Positions 24,315 to 33,053 are shown, numbered from the stretch's first letter. The stretch: 33,135 nt of DNA from Alphaproteobacteria bacterium 16-39-46 (GCA_002257235.1 NCGZ01000006.1:1-33135), one strand, 5' to 3'. The notes: generated by a model not told the origin, from the sequence alone. Numbers and translations are program-made.

Positions 24315-26669
24315 ATGGAAAAATTTTTCTTCATTGGATTAGAGGCGATACTCTTCAGTATTATTTTTGGATGCCTTGGCATGGGGGTCCTTCCGAAGAT
24401 ATGCAGAATTCTAATCCCGAGTTTTAAAGAGACTTATCTTTCAGATTTTCTGCCCTTTAGTTACATATTGGAAGACGACAAAACTATTTTGTGTCGGGAT
24501 ACAAAATTTTGTCGGATTTTTGATATAAAAGGTATCGATTTTGGCACAAAAACAGAAGAAGAAAAATCTTTTTTTGAATCACGTAAACAATTTTTCTTTG
24601 ATATCATGGCAGAAAGAGGAGAAACTTTTCGATTTTTTACCAAAAGAGAGCGTTTTCAGATTCAAGATTCTGCGGATTTTAAGAATAAAGTTCTTCAAGA
24701 AATTCATGATAAATGGAATCAGCAGTTCCAAACATGTTACCAAACAAAAAATTACTTATTTGTTCAAGCTTCGACACAAAAAGAGATGGAAGATGTCTCA
24801 AGAATTGTCTTTGACTATCTCTCTCCTTTTAATCCTCAATTGGTAGAGAACGTACGTGAAGAAGATGGTTTTTTGAAGAGTCCTCTTTTAAGCTTTTTAA
24901 GCGGATTGGTTAATTTTCAAGGACATGAAATGTATAATGCCAAAGGAGACATTTCAGAAATCTTAACGCATTCTCAAGTTATCTTTAAGATCAAGAAAGG
25001 GTCAATTGAGATCAAAGATGGCCCTCAATCATGTTTTTATAAAATACTTGGGATTCGGGGATGGGGGGACACTGCTGGGCCTGAAATTTTAAGAGAGCTT
25101 CTCTCTCTTCCCTTTGAATTAGAGGTGCTACATCTTTGTAAAGGGTTTAAAAAACTCGATGCGCGAACCACTTTAAGATATCGTCTTTCTCAAGAAAATC
25201 TTATTTTTAAAAATACTTTCAAAAATCAGGAATTTGAAAAAGCAATCGATCATTTAGAGGCTGGACATTACTCTCTTTACGAGCATCAACTTACTTTTTT
25301 TATAAGAGGAGAGACGGAGGAGGAAGCCCTTCAGCATATAATAACCACGAAAAGAATTTTATTAAATTATGGAATAAAACCCGTTCAAGAAATGGATGCT
25401 ATTGAGTGGCTATGGTTTTCTAAATTTCCGGGATATGACACCGCCCTCCGTCCCCGGAATTTATTTTCAAATAATCTTGCGACTCTTCTTTACTTTGAGG
25501 AAAACAGGACAGGAATACTTCGCTGTGATTGGGGAGAGGGACCTTTACGTTATTTTAAAACAAGCCAAGGAAACGCATATGCGTTTCAACTTCATGTTGG
25601 AGAGCAAAAAGAATCTCTGGCACACAGCTTAACAATTGCGCCCAGTGGATCTGGAAAAACGACCCTTTTTCAACACTTAATAGGAGGTGCTCTGCGTCAT
25701 CAAAAGCTTCGTGCTTTTATCTTTGATCGTTATAATGGGGCGCGGATTTTTACACAAGCACTTGGGGGGTCTTATATTGATCTTCACGCAACTGAAAAAC
25801 TTAAAATTAACCCGTTTCATTGTGAAGACACCCCTGAAAACAGACTCTTTTTGACGCAATTTCTCCTTAAGCTCGGGAGATGTGACGATATCTTATCTCT
25901 TGAAATGGTGACACGTGGGGTGGATATTCTTTTTAAAATTCCTCTGAAACATCGTACCTTAAGGGAGGTATATGGGTGTGCTTTTGATACAGGCTCAAAA
26001 TTAAAAGAGTCTTTATTCCCTTGGGCTCAAGGGCACTATAGTTTTCTTTTAAATGGAGACTCTGACGGTTTGGACTTTAAGGCAGCGCGGTTGATGTCTT
26101 TTGAGATGACAGAAGTTTTAAAGGACCAACGTGTTGCAAGTATTCTCGTAGATTATATTTTGCACCGAATTCGGAGCCAAGTCCGAGAGGAAGCGTCTCC
26201 TCATTTTATTTTTATTGATGAGGCGGCGCCAATGCTCGAGGATCCCATTTTTTCTTCCCAAGTTCATTCACTTTTTAGAGAGCATCGAAAACTACGAGGG
26301 TCAATTAATGTGTGCTTTCAAGATGCACAAACTCTCTTGAAACTGCCAATTTCGGAAACAATTTTGACGCACTGTCCAACTCTTTTTTTATTTCAAAATG
26401 TGAATGCAAAAAGAGAGGACTATGTCTCTTTCAATCTCACGGATTCTGAGTGGCATTTTGTTAAAGGTATAAGCCCTTTTTCTAAACATTTAAAACGAGG
26501 TGTCCTCTTAAAAAGATTTCAAGAGTCTCTTATTCTAGATGTCGATTTGGAGGGTATTGGAAAATTATTAAATATTTATAAATCAGGCTCAGAGCCAATT
26601 AATTTAATGGTAGCATTGAAAAAACTTTGGGGGGGAGAATGGGTAGAACATTATTTAGAGGCTTTTTAG
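24315..26669 (+). CDS. virB4: VirB4-family ATPase
   Basis: 784 residues, the expected VirB4 size. It is the conserved motor of type IV secretion, hexameric at the cytoplasmic entrance, and powers pilus assembly and substrate passage. A hydrophobic segment near residues 5-28 (FIGLEAILFSIIFGCLG) could anchor it or contact VirB3. The CagE/TrbE/VirB region precedes the ATPase part, with Walker A APSGSGKTTL (442-451), a conserved FDRYNGARIF block, and Walker B FIFIDEAAP (D635, E636). The C-terminal FQDAQTLLK/PTLFLFQN motif is also typical. Its 3' end overlaps the next gene by about 31 bp. No sign of damage. Confidence 0.96.
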   Translation: MEKFFFIGLEAILFSIIFGCLGMGVLPKICRILIPSFKETYLSDFLPFSYILEDDKTILCRDTKFCRIFDIKGIDFGTKTEEEKSFFESRKQFFFDIMAERGETFRFFTKRERFQIQDSADFKNKVLQEIHDKWNQQFQTCYQTKNYLFVQASTQKEMEDVSRIVFDYLSPFNPQLVENVREEDGFLKSPLLSFLSGLVNFQGHEMYNAKGDISEILTHSQVIFKIKKGSIEIKDGPQSCFYKILGIRGWGDTAGPEILRELLSLPFELEVLHLCKGFKKLDARTTLRYRLSQENLIFKNTFKNQEFEKAIDHLEAGHYSLYEHQLTFFIRGETEEEALQHIITTKRILLNYGIKPVQEMDAIEWLWFSKFPGYDTALRPRNLFSNNLATLLYFEENRTGILRCDWGEGPLRYFKTSQGNAYAFQLHVGEQKESLAHSLTIAPSGSGKTTLFQHLIGGALRHQKLRAFIFDRYNGARIFTQALGGSYIDLHATEKLKINPFHCEDTPENRLFLTQFLLKLGRCDDILSLEMVTRGVDILFKIPLKHRTLREVYGCAFDTGSKLKESLFPWAQGHYSFLLNGDSDGLDFKAARLMSFEMTEVLKDQRVASILVDYILHRIRSQVREEASPHFIFIDEAAPMLEDPIFSSQVHSLFREHRKLRGSINVCFQDAQTLLKLPISETILTHCPTLFLFQNVNAKREDYVSFNLTDSEWHFVKGISPFSKHLKRGVLLKRFQESLILDVDLEGIGKLLNIYKSGSEPINLMVALKKLWGGEWVEHYLEAF

Positions 26670-27412
26670 AAATCCTTTTTTTGAGAAATTTCCTAAAAAA
26701 GACCCTTTGGAAGTTTAAAAAAATAAGGTGTGCACTGGGACTCTTTTTTTTCTTTCCGATGACATGTTCTGGTGTCTTAAGTGTGTTCGATTCTTCGACG
26801 TATGGACTAACAAGCCAGCTCTTATCCTCTTTTCGCGAGTCCTTCAGTCAAATGAAAATGATGACCTCTGACATTGAGTTGATGCGCAATATTTTGGGAA
26901 ATGGGAGTGTTTTTAATTTTTCAGAAATAGAGTCAATGCTTAAAAAAGAAAGAGTTTCACTTAATGCTTATTCGACATCTGGAATTTTCTCTAAAGACGA
27001 TCTGAAGAGCTTAGATTTTTTATCCCTTAGAAAATTATTTGAAAAATCTTGGCAAGGGTCTTTCAATGATAAGAAGTATATGTCGAGAGCCCATCAAGAG
27101 GAAGTTGCAAGGTTTCGGGAAGCTCAATTTAAAGAGTCTATTTTATCAGGGCTTGCTTTTGTGGTCTACCAAAAAGGAACGTTAAAGAAATCATCCATGG
27201 ATCTTTCTTTTATTCTCAAAGAAGCAGAACTCGGAGAAAATTTACGGTCAGATACCACGACTACAAATAAACTTTTAAGTTTTATTGCGCATGAAATCAT
27301 CCAAACACGGGCTCTTCTCATCCAGGTTTTAGAAGTTCAAAATATGAAAGAAGGCATTCGTCTTCCAATTGCTCTTGAAAAAAGTCCTCTTAGCCAGGGG
27401 AGCAATTTATAA
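26639..27412 (+). CDS. virB5: VirB5/TrbJ-like minor pilus protein
   Basis: About 257 residues, assigned mainly by position between virB4 and virB6. The N-terminus has a basic region and a hydrophobic core (RCALGLFFFFPMTCSG), a signal peptide for export. The mature part is almost all helical, with SSFRESFSQMKMMTSDIELMRNI and later a C-terminal IAHEIIQTRALLIQVLEVQNMKEG, which is much like the end of TrbJ/VirB5 proteins (helical bundle at the pilus tip). The ATG at 26639 lies inside virB4 and has a G-rich run only one or two bases ahead, so the true start could be a later non-ATG codon, such as TTG near 26681. The stop overlaps virB6 (TAATG). Confidence 0.8.
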   Translation: MGRTLFRGFLEILFLRNFLKKTLWKFKKIRCALGLFFFFPMTCSGVLSVFDSSTYGLTSQLLSSFRESFSQMKMMTSDIELMRNILGNGSVFNFSEIESMLKKERVSLNAYSTSGIFSKDDLKSLDFLSLRKLFEKSWQGSFNDKKYMSRAHQEEVARFREAQFKESILSGLAFVVYQKGTLKKSSMDLSFILKEAELGENLRSDTTTTNKLLSFIAHEIIQTRALLIQVLEVQNMKEGIRLPIALEKSPLSQGSNL

Positions 27413-28356
27413 TGAATACTCCTCATGAGTCCTATCGATGCTTCGTATGCGAGATGTTTTCTGCTTTTTATGACTTTGGTATGCAGTATGGTCAAGATAT
27501 TTATAAAACACTTCTTCCACCCTCACGTTTGTTATTTACGGCTTATGTGGCTGGGTGGATTGCATGGTATATTGTTTTCAAAGGGGTTCTTAAAGGAGAT
27601 TTTCGGTTAGGATATTTTTTAAAAAAAAGTTTTCTTTTTGTTTTCGTCGAAAGTCTCTTACAAGGGTCTGATTTTTTTTGGATTTATGTGCATACACCTT
27701 TTTTAGAACTGATTTCAGCTTTGGCTCAGAAGATTGTAACGCTTGGAAAATTTTCTCTTAATGATCCTACATTCCAGGGAACACTTTTAACTGTAGATCA
27801 GTCCTTAAATAGAACTATTTTCCAAGTTTGGAATATCTTAATTGGAGAAGGGGGATGGTTATCATGGAAGCCAATTGTGGCAGCGCTTATTTTAATCATT
27901 CCCTATCTTCTCGTTATTTGTCTTTTTTTAGCGTTTATGTTGGAATTTGTTTTTGCTCTTCTTGTGATTACAGCAATTTGCCCCCTTCTCTATAGTATTA
28001 TTTGTTTTAAATCTCTTCATCCTATTGTCTTGAGTGCTTTACGGATTACATTGCATGGTGCAATGAGTCTTTTATTTTCTTCAATTGCGATGGGATTTAC
28101 GATTGAGATTTTTCATAAATTTTCCCCCCTCATTCCAGTTGAATCTGAAGGGGTCTCAGATCAAATTTCTGGTTTTATATTCTCTTCTCAATATTGGGCT
28201 ATTTGGATTTTAGGATTTTTATCCGTCTTTTTTCATCTGAAAGCTTCCTCTTTTGCAAAACAGATTTCCTACTTTTCCTACGATAGTGGTTTATCCCTCT
28301 CCGTCGCTGAAAAAGCTTCTTCTTTCGTAGGGGGTGGTACAAAAAAATTCTGGTAA
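27412..28356 (+). CDS. virB6: VirB6/TrbL-like inner-membrane protein
   Basis: 314 residues with five to seven membrane helices (for example FTAYVAGWIAWYIVFKGVL, VAALILIIPYLLVICLFLAF, LLVITAICPLLYSIICF and AIWILGFLSVFF). Polytopic proteins of this size between VirB5 and VirB8 are VirB6/TrbL, part of the inner-membrane channel platform. The long loop between helices 2-3 and 4 (TLGKFSLNDPTFQGTLLTVDQ) is probably periplasmic. The start ATG shares a base with the virB5 stop. It is a short VirB6 without the large C-terminal extension seen in Rickettsiales VirB6 paralogues, which argues against the rvh system. Confidence 0.87.
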   Translation: MNTPHESYRCFVCEMFSAFYDFGMQYGQDIYKTLLPPSRLLFTAYVAGWIAWYIVFKGVLKGDFRLGYFLKKSFLFVFVESLLQGSDFFWIYVHTPFLELISALAQKIVTLGKFSLNDPTFQGTLLTVDQSLNRTIFQVWNILIGEGGWLSWKPIVAALILIIPYLLVICLFLAFMLEFVFALLVITAICPLLYSIICFKSLHPIVLSALRITLHGAMSLLFSSIAMGFTIEIFHKFSPLIPVESEGVSDQISGFIFSSQYWAIWILGFLSVFFHLKASSFAKQISYFSYDSGLSLSVAEKASSFVGGGTKKFW

Positions 28357-28395
28357 TCTATTCATAAACAAACGCTTGACATAGAAAGGTCGAAA

Positions 28396-28554
28396 ATGAA
28401 ATTTCAATATATATTTCTAATTTTTTTAGGATTGGGGACAGGGTGTTCAACCTCAGAAGAGGAGCCTGTAGGGATAGGATCCGATACAGATTCTTTAAAA
28501 AAATCTGCATGTCCTTGTGGGGATCTTTTTTATCAAAATGGTCTTTTTGTGTGA
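28396..28554 (+). CDS. virB7: 52-residue VirB7-like lipoprotein
   Basis: MKFQYIFLIFLGLGTGC is a lipoprotein signal with Cys 17 as the lipidation site (TGC, with Gly at -3, a slightly loose lipobox). The remaining ~35 residues are acidic (STSEEEP) and end in a second cluster with a C-P-C motif, followed by DLFYQNGLFV. VirB7 is a small outer-membrane lipoprotein that bonds to VirB9 through a Cys, so the extra cysteines fit. Position between virB6 and virB8 matches the vir order. AAAGG is eight bases before ATG. The gene is short, but the ribosome site, lipobox and location together make it credible. Confidence 0.8.
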   Translation: MKFQYIFLIFLGLGTGCSTSEEEPVGIGSDTDSLKKSACPCGDLFYQNGLFV

Positions 28555-28576
28555 AAAAGAAAATACGTGTTTTTAA

Positions 28577-29317
28577 ATGAAAATTCAAAAATTCTTGAAA
28601 ATATTTCAAAAGATTCAATTCTTAAATAATACTCAAAAAAGCGCACCGGTTTTGATGACAGAAGGGCGTACTTTAGAGACGGGTCACGTCTATCGTTTGC
28701 TTATTTGGGTATCTCGTTTTTTAGGATTTGGTTTTTTGGTTTCTGTTTTTATGAATATTACGTGTGTTATTTTAATTTTAAATTTATTTCCTTTAAAACA
28801 AGTTGTTCCTTTTTTTATTACCCTAACGCCAAAGTCTGAGCAGGTTGTCAAGATTGAATCTATGGAAGCTGAAGAGCAAGGATTTGAAGTCATGACAGAA
28901 AGTCTGTCCCAAAATTATGTGAAAATTCGAGAAACACTTGACTTTCAAACGGAGGCGCATCGCTGGAAACAAGTGTATTGGTTTAGTTCTTTTGAAGTTT
29001 TTGAGAGTTTTAGGGTCTTGATGAATAAGGATCAAGATGGAATTTATGAGACGCGAAAAAGAAAAAAACTTTATCGAGATGTTATTATTCTCTCGGTTTC
29101 AACACTTTCAAAAAATCCTCGAATTGTTCAAGTAGAGTGGCAGGGAAAAGATTATCAGGAAGGAGGAGAGATTTATAAGAAAAATTGGATATCGACACTC
29201 AGCATCTCCTATGACCCTCAACACGTAAAATTTGAAGATCGATATATGAACCCCCTCGGATTTACAGTGAGGGATTATGGTGTTTCTGAAAAAAATAAGG
29301 AGGATCAAGAGGAATGA
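28577..29317 (+). CDS. virB8: VirB8-like inner-membrane scaffold protein
   Basis: 246 residues. A cytoplasmic ~40-residue N-terminus is followed by one membrane helix (LIWVSRFLGFGFLVSVFM, continuing to residue ~75) and a periplasmic NTF2-like domain with FEVMTESLSQNYVKIRETLDF, then YWFSSFEVFESFRVLM, the RNPRIVQVEWQG-like strand SKNPRIVQVEW, and WISTLSISYDP followed by NPLGFTVRDYGVS. The (N)PLG-x-V-xxY ending is the VirB8/TrbF hallmark. VirB8 is the assembly scaffold linking inner-membrane parts to VirB9/B10. The start has no clear Shine-Dalgarno; another ATG at 28655 would remove the cytoplasmic tail. The stop overlaps virB9 (ATGA). Confidence 0.93.
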   Translation: MKIQKFLKIFQKIQFLNNTQKSAPVLMTEGRTLETGHVYRLLIWVSRFLGFGFLVSVFMNITCVILILNLFPLKQVVPFFITLTPKSEQVVKIESMEAEEQGFEVMTESLSQNYVKIRETLDFQTEAHRWKQVYWFSSFEVFESFRVLMNKDQDGIYETRKRKKLYRDVIILSVSTLSKNPRIVQVEWQGKDYQEGGEIYKKNWISTLSISYDPQHVKFEDRYMNPLGFTVRDYGVSEKNKEDQEE

Positions 29318-30168
29318 AATTAAGAAGAGACATGTTTTTATGTATGATGCTGTTTTATGGAACGCTTTGGGGAATGGATGGGGAAAAGCAAACTGATATA
29401 TCAAAGAGTCCAAAAAATATGGAAAACGACTATGGTGCATTGAGACGTCCTGATACCCTCTCTCTGGGCCATATCCAAGATGTTTGGACTACCGCTCCTC
29501 CATGCGCTGGCATTTATAAGATTGATTATCAAAAAGATCATGTTATTCGACTTAAAACGCGTCCCTTTATGACGACAACTATTGTTCTTCCAGAATGGGA
29601 AGAAATTTCAGACATTTTTCTTGGAGATGATCATCTTTTTATTGTTGAAAAGAAAAATGCTTATATGGTTTGTGTTTTGGCGAAAGAAGAGGGGTGTGAT
29701 ACAAGTCTCACGCTCATTGGAAAGAGCGGAAATATTTATCCTTTTTATGTTCGTTCAGAGGGTATTCATAGCTCTCAGGTACCAGATATTGTTGTTTATG
29801 TAGAAAAGAAGGGTATGAGAGAACGGATTTTGGAAGAAGTCTCGGGACGAAAAGAGGAGGCAGATTATCTTCAAACAGTCCCTTTTTCTATCGAAAATTT
29901 AACATTTCTCTTTGAGATGTTTCAAAAAGACTTTGCCTCTCAAGAGATTGCTCCCGTACGTGTTTATTCAGATGGCATTTGGACCTGGCTCGATTATGGA
30001 AATACATGGGATAAAAAGCCTTTTCCAGCTGTTTACCAAAGAATAGACGGTGTTGATACGCCTGTTAACACACGGGTTGAGGGATCTAAAATAATTGTTC
30101 ATGGCTTACCTCCTTTGACGCTTAAAAGTGGTCAAAAGGTTATTTGTATTGAAAAAATGGAACTTTAA
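29314..30168 (+). CDS. virB9: VirB9-like outer-membrane complex protein
   Basis: 284 residues. A signal peptide (KLRRDMFLCMMLFYGTLWGM) is followed by an N-terminal domain whose pattern IYKIDYQKDHVIRLKTRPFMTT and IVLPEWEEISDIFLGD fits VirB9/TrbG (metal-free beta domain that begins with the repeated strand pair), and by the C-terminal VirB9 domain VRVYSDGIWTWLDY, FPAVYQRIDGVDTPVNTRVEG, then IVHGLPPLTLKSGQKVICI. The C-terminal domain pairs with VirB7 and VirB10 in the outer core. GGAGG/AGAGG gives a good ribosome site even though the start lies inside virB8. Cys residues at C-terminal positions exist for a possible VirB7 bridge. Confidence 0.93.
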   Translation: MKLRRDMFLCMMLFYGTLWGMDGEKQTDISKSPKNMENDYGALRRPDTLSLGHIQDVWTTAPPCAGIYKIDYQKDHVIRLKTRPFMTTTIVLPEWEEISDIFLGDDHLFIVEKKNAYMVCVLAKEEGCDTSLTLIGKSGNIYPFYVRSEGIHSSQVPDIVVYVEKKGMRERILEEVSGRKEEADYLQTVPFSIENLTFLFEMFQKDFASQEIAPVRVYSDGIWTWLDYGNTWDKKPFPAVYQRIDGVDTPVNTRVEGSKIIVHGLPPLTLKSGQKVICIEKMEL

Positions 30169-30171
30169 GAA

Positions 30172-31257
30172 ATGACTTTTCAAAAAAAAGTGCAACTTTT
30201 TCTGGTTAGTCTCTCTTGTCTGGGCATTGGAAATTGCCAAGATGAAAAAGAAAAAAATAAAATAGTGAACAACCGTTTGACGCTCAATTCCCAAGTTTCA
30301 GAATTTCTTCACAATGTAGATCACATCCCAATTGAAGAAGAAGGTTTTTCAAAGAATACAGAAGAGAAATCTTTTGAAGAAAATAATAATGAAGAGGCGG
30401 AGGAAAAAGAAACACAGTTCTTTGATGCTGTCGCAGAGCAAAATATTTTAAAGGAGAACGAAAAAGAGAGAGCGTCTTTCTATCAGAGAGAAATGTGTCT
30501 GAAAAGGAAAGTCTTTCTTCATCAACGTGCAATACCTTCTCTCTGGACACAAGAAGATTCCTTGGAGGAAAATTCTTCTTCCACCTTTAAGGACTCCAAT
30601 TATGTGTCTCGCCACAAAGGAATCAAAGAAGATATTTCAACATTCCCTGTAAAAGGAGAGCGTGTTCTTACTGCAGATCGCTATATACCTGTTATTTTAG
30701 AAAATGCAATTAATAGTCAATTACCGGGTAGATTTATTGCGATTGTTGAAACACATGTTTTTGCGAATGAAGGTCGGAATATTTTATTGCCGAAAGGAAC
30801 ACGCATAATTTGTTCTTACAGATGTCTTGTTAAGGAAGGGGACACACGTCTGAATGCAGTGTGTAGTAGAGCTCTTCGCCCGGACGGTGCAAGTATTCTC
30901 CTAACGGATGCTTATGTTGCTGATCAAATGGCAAGAACAGGACTGATTGGAAAAGTAGATAATCGTACTTGGGAAAAATATGGATCGTCTTTTATTGTTG
31001 CGGGAATTTCAGCACTTGCAGCAGCTGGCGCTGATAGCGCTGAGACATCAATTGTTCGTCAAGCAGCGAGCAATTTGAGCGTTAATCTCGGAAATATTAC
31101 AACTGGCCTTCTTAATTCGCATATAGATTTGGCACCCGTTGTAAATGTTGCAGCCGGTTCAAGACTTCAAATTATTCCAATGACGGATATTTGGTTGCGT
31201 TCTCCAGAGGAGATAGAGGCGTTGGCGTCAGGAAAGGAAGAAGAGGAACTTGTATGA
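30172..31257 (+). CDS. virB10: VirB10-like channel protein with unusual N-terminus
   Basis: 361 residues. The last ~200 residues are a clear VirB10/TrbI domain: RYIPVILENAINSQLPGRFIAIVETHVF, NILLPKGTRIICSY, RALRPDGASILLTDAY, TGLIGKVDNRTWEKYG, the antenna-like helical part, and INVAAGSRLQIIP-type ending VNVAAGSRLQIIPMTDIWLR. Normally VirB10 has a cytoplasmic tail, one TM helix near residue 30 and a proline-rich stretch. Here a hydrophobic run begins at residue 9 (VQLFLVSLSCLGIGNC), like a lipoprotein or Sec signal, followed by a Glu/Asn-rich linker (residues 25-100) with few prolines. That may change how it senses energy from VirB4/VirD4. It ends in ATGA overlap with the next gene. Confidence 0.92.
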   Translation: MTFQKKVQLFLVSLSCLGIGNCQDEKEKNKIVNNRLTLNSQVSEFLHNVDHIPIEEEGFSKNTEEKSFEENNNEEAEEKETQFFDAVAEQNILKENEKERASFYQREMCLKRKVFLHQRAIPSLWTQEDSLEENSSSTFKDSNYVSRHKGIKEDISTFPVKGERVLTADRYIPVILENAINSQLPGRFIAIVETHVFANEGRNILLPKGTRIICSYRCLVKEGDTRLNAVCSRALRPDGASILLTDAYVADQMARTGLIGKVDNRTWEKYGSSFIVAGISALAAAGADSAETSIVRQAASNLSVNLGNITTGLLNSHIDLAPVVNVAAGSRLQIIPMTDIWLRSPEEIEALASGKEEEELV

Positions 31258-33053
31258 ATATGAAAACTGTCTCTTGGCAAAAAAAAGAGATAAAAAAAAT
31301 CTTTTTTTTTCTCTTAGTTGGGATTTTTAATTTTTGGGGCATAAAGCTTGAAGCCGTTCTTCCTCCCTTAAAAGTTTATACTCTTTCGGATCAGACTTTT
31401 GTTTCGAAGGGAGGAGAAATAACTGCAAGTCTTACTGTGAAGCCTCAAAAAGGGGCTCAAAATTTACGATGTTTGATAAAAGGGGTTTATAAAAAAGTGA
31501 GCCAAAAATCGAGTCAAAAAGCGGACCGCTCCGAAAAGGAAAGGTTTCTGATAACCTGGCAGAATGTGATTTTAAGACGCGGCAAAATCTCTCCAAAAAA
31601 GGTTGTGGTAAAAGAAATTTATTCTGATGTGGAAAGTTCTTTTATGAAAGCGGGAACCCGTCTCACGATCAAAGGAAATTGCCGTGCTCTTCTTTTTAAG
31701 ATTCAAGAAACCTTAAAGAAAGAAAGGGCTTTGCGGTCTCGTCCTTCTTCTTTGAGTGATAAAAAAAGAGGATCTTTTTCTGAAAGAGCCTCGGTCTTAG
31801 AGAAAAACCTCTCCAAAGAAAGCTTTAGCCCAAGAGAAAGAAAGCGTTTGGGGCAAGAGTTTCAGAATTTAGCGTCTTATCCGAAGAGACATAAAAAAGA
31901 AAAGAACGCTGAAGAACAAGGACGTGAAAATTCTCAAATGTTTGTTCCCGAGACGATGGAAGTTGAAATCTTAAAGGAAGGATGTTTTCCTCGGATTGAC
32001 AAGATCCAAGAGAGCGCAATTGTTCAAACACGATCCATCATTCGAAAGAATGGGAAAATTTATAAAGAGGAGGCTTGTTCAGATTCCAGTGAGCGTTACC
32101 CTTTAAAAAAGCGCTATGAAGGATGTCAGGATCAAATTTTGAAAGAAGAAAGACGGGTTCATCCTCAGTATAAATGGTATTGGGTAGATGACAAAGGCCA
32201 TATCCATGACGTTGATGACGTGTGCAAACCTGATGAAGACATAACTTTTGAGATTTTAGAGGAAGAAGAACCTTGTGATCTTGACGTGAATTTGACTCAA
32301 ATGACAGCACGTCAGATGGCTGAACTCTCTTATAAAGATTATCGAAAAAGACGCATTCTTATAGAGGCGTGTCGGCCCCACTCGCAAAAAGAAAATCTTT
32401 TGCTGGAAAAGATTTTTTGTGGGTATCATCATAATTTTGAGTTGGGAGTGTCCACCCCTCAAACGCGAATTATCACATTTATCAAAGGGCATGAAAGGAG
32501 GGTAACGCCTTGCTCAGATGACGGAGAGCCTCTTGTGCACCAACTATCAACCATGGGATGTGAGGCTATTATAGACTCTGTTTCGAGAAGAAAATTTTCT
32601 CAAAGTCGTGTGGTGATAGAATCTCCTGAAGGACCTTTATTCTTGACGCGTTGTCGACCTTCCCAAGAATTAGAGGAGACCTGGGAGGGGTGTTCTCACA
32701 AATTTGATCATGACCTTGAGATAGAGCAGTCACGTGGGTATTCACGGTTTTTTTACAAAAAAGGCCCTCATGTTGTTTTTGTGACAGAGTGTGAACCGTC
32801 AGAACAGGTTTTTTTACATCAAGTTCGTCACGTTGGATTTGTCCATGATGATGAAGCAAAGTCTTCCAAGTCCCAAACAGAAATCTATATTGATGTTCCC
32901 TATGTTGGGAATGTATTGGTTGATGCTGCAAAAGTAAGAAATAATTCTCCTGTCATCGCCTACAAAGTAGAAAATATACAAGATCGTCTTGATCTAGAAA
33001 ATGCTGTGTATGAAGGCTGTTTTAAAATCACACCTCAGATTCAGAACTCCTGA
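31254..33053 (+). CDS. exported six-repeat cysteine protein linked to the T4SS
   Basis: 599 residues, family not recognised. A basic start and hydrophobic run (KKIFFFLLVGIFNFWGI) ending near LEA give a signal peptide or anchor. Residues ~40-150 look like a beta domain (TFVSKGGEITASLTVKP), then a long charged, coiled linker to ~235. From 240 to 515 there are six units of 44-50 residues, each with two Cys 31-33 apart: 244/275, 291/324, 341/373, 389/420, 436/467 and 480/513. Units mostly read (E)GC ... (S/D) ... R(x)hhh ... G ... C(R/K/S)(P/D)(S/D). A last unit has lost its pair but ends EGC (C589). ATG shares bases with the virB10 stop, with AGAGGAAC ahead. Position implies a periplasmic or surface T4SS role, a matter of inference. 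Confidence 0.8.
   Translation: MNMKTVSWQKKEIKKIFFFLLVGIFNFWGIKLEAVLPPLKVYTLSDQTFVSKGGEITASLTVKPQKGAQNLRCLIKGVYKKVSQKSSQKADRSEKERFLITWQNVILRRGKISPKKVVVKEIYSDVESSFMKAGTRLTIKGNCRALLFKIQETLKKERALRSRPSSLSDKKRGSFSERASVLEKNLSKESFSPRERKRLGQEFQNLASYPKRHKKEKNAEEQGRENSQMFVPETMEVEILKEGCFPRIDKIQESAIVQTRSIIRKNGKIYKEEACSDSSERYPLKKRYEGCQDQILKEERRVHPQYKWYWVDDKGHIHDVDDVCKPDEDITFEILEEEEPCDLDVNLTQMTARQMAELSYKDYRKRRILIEACRPHSQKENLLLEKIFCGYHHNFELGVSTPQTRIITFIKGHERRVTPCSDDGEPLVHQLSTMGCEAIIDSVSRRKFSQSRVVIESPEGPLFLTRCRPSQELEETWEGCSHKFDHDLEIEQSRGYSRFFYKKGPHVVFVTECEPSEQVFLHQVRHVGFVHDDEAKSSKSQTEIYIDVPYVGNVLVDAAKVRNNSPVIAYKVENIQDRLDLENAVYEGCFKITPQIQNS

Noticed and set aside
28358-28618. An 86-codon minus-strand frame between virB6 and virB8
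   Set aside because: It is antisense to the VirB7-like lipoprotein gene, whose ribosome site, lipobox and position are better supported.
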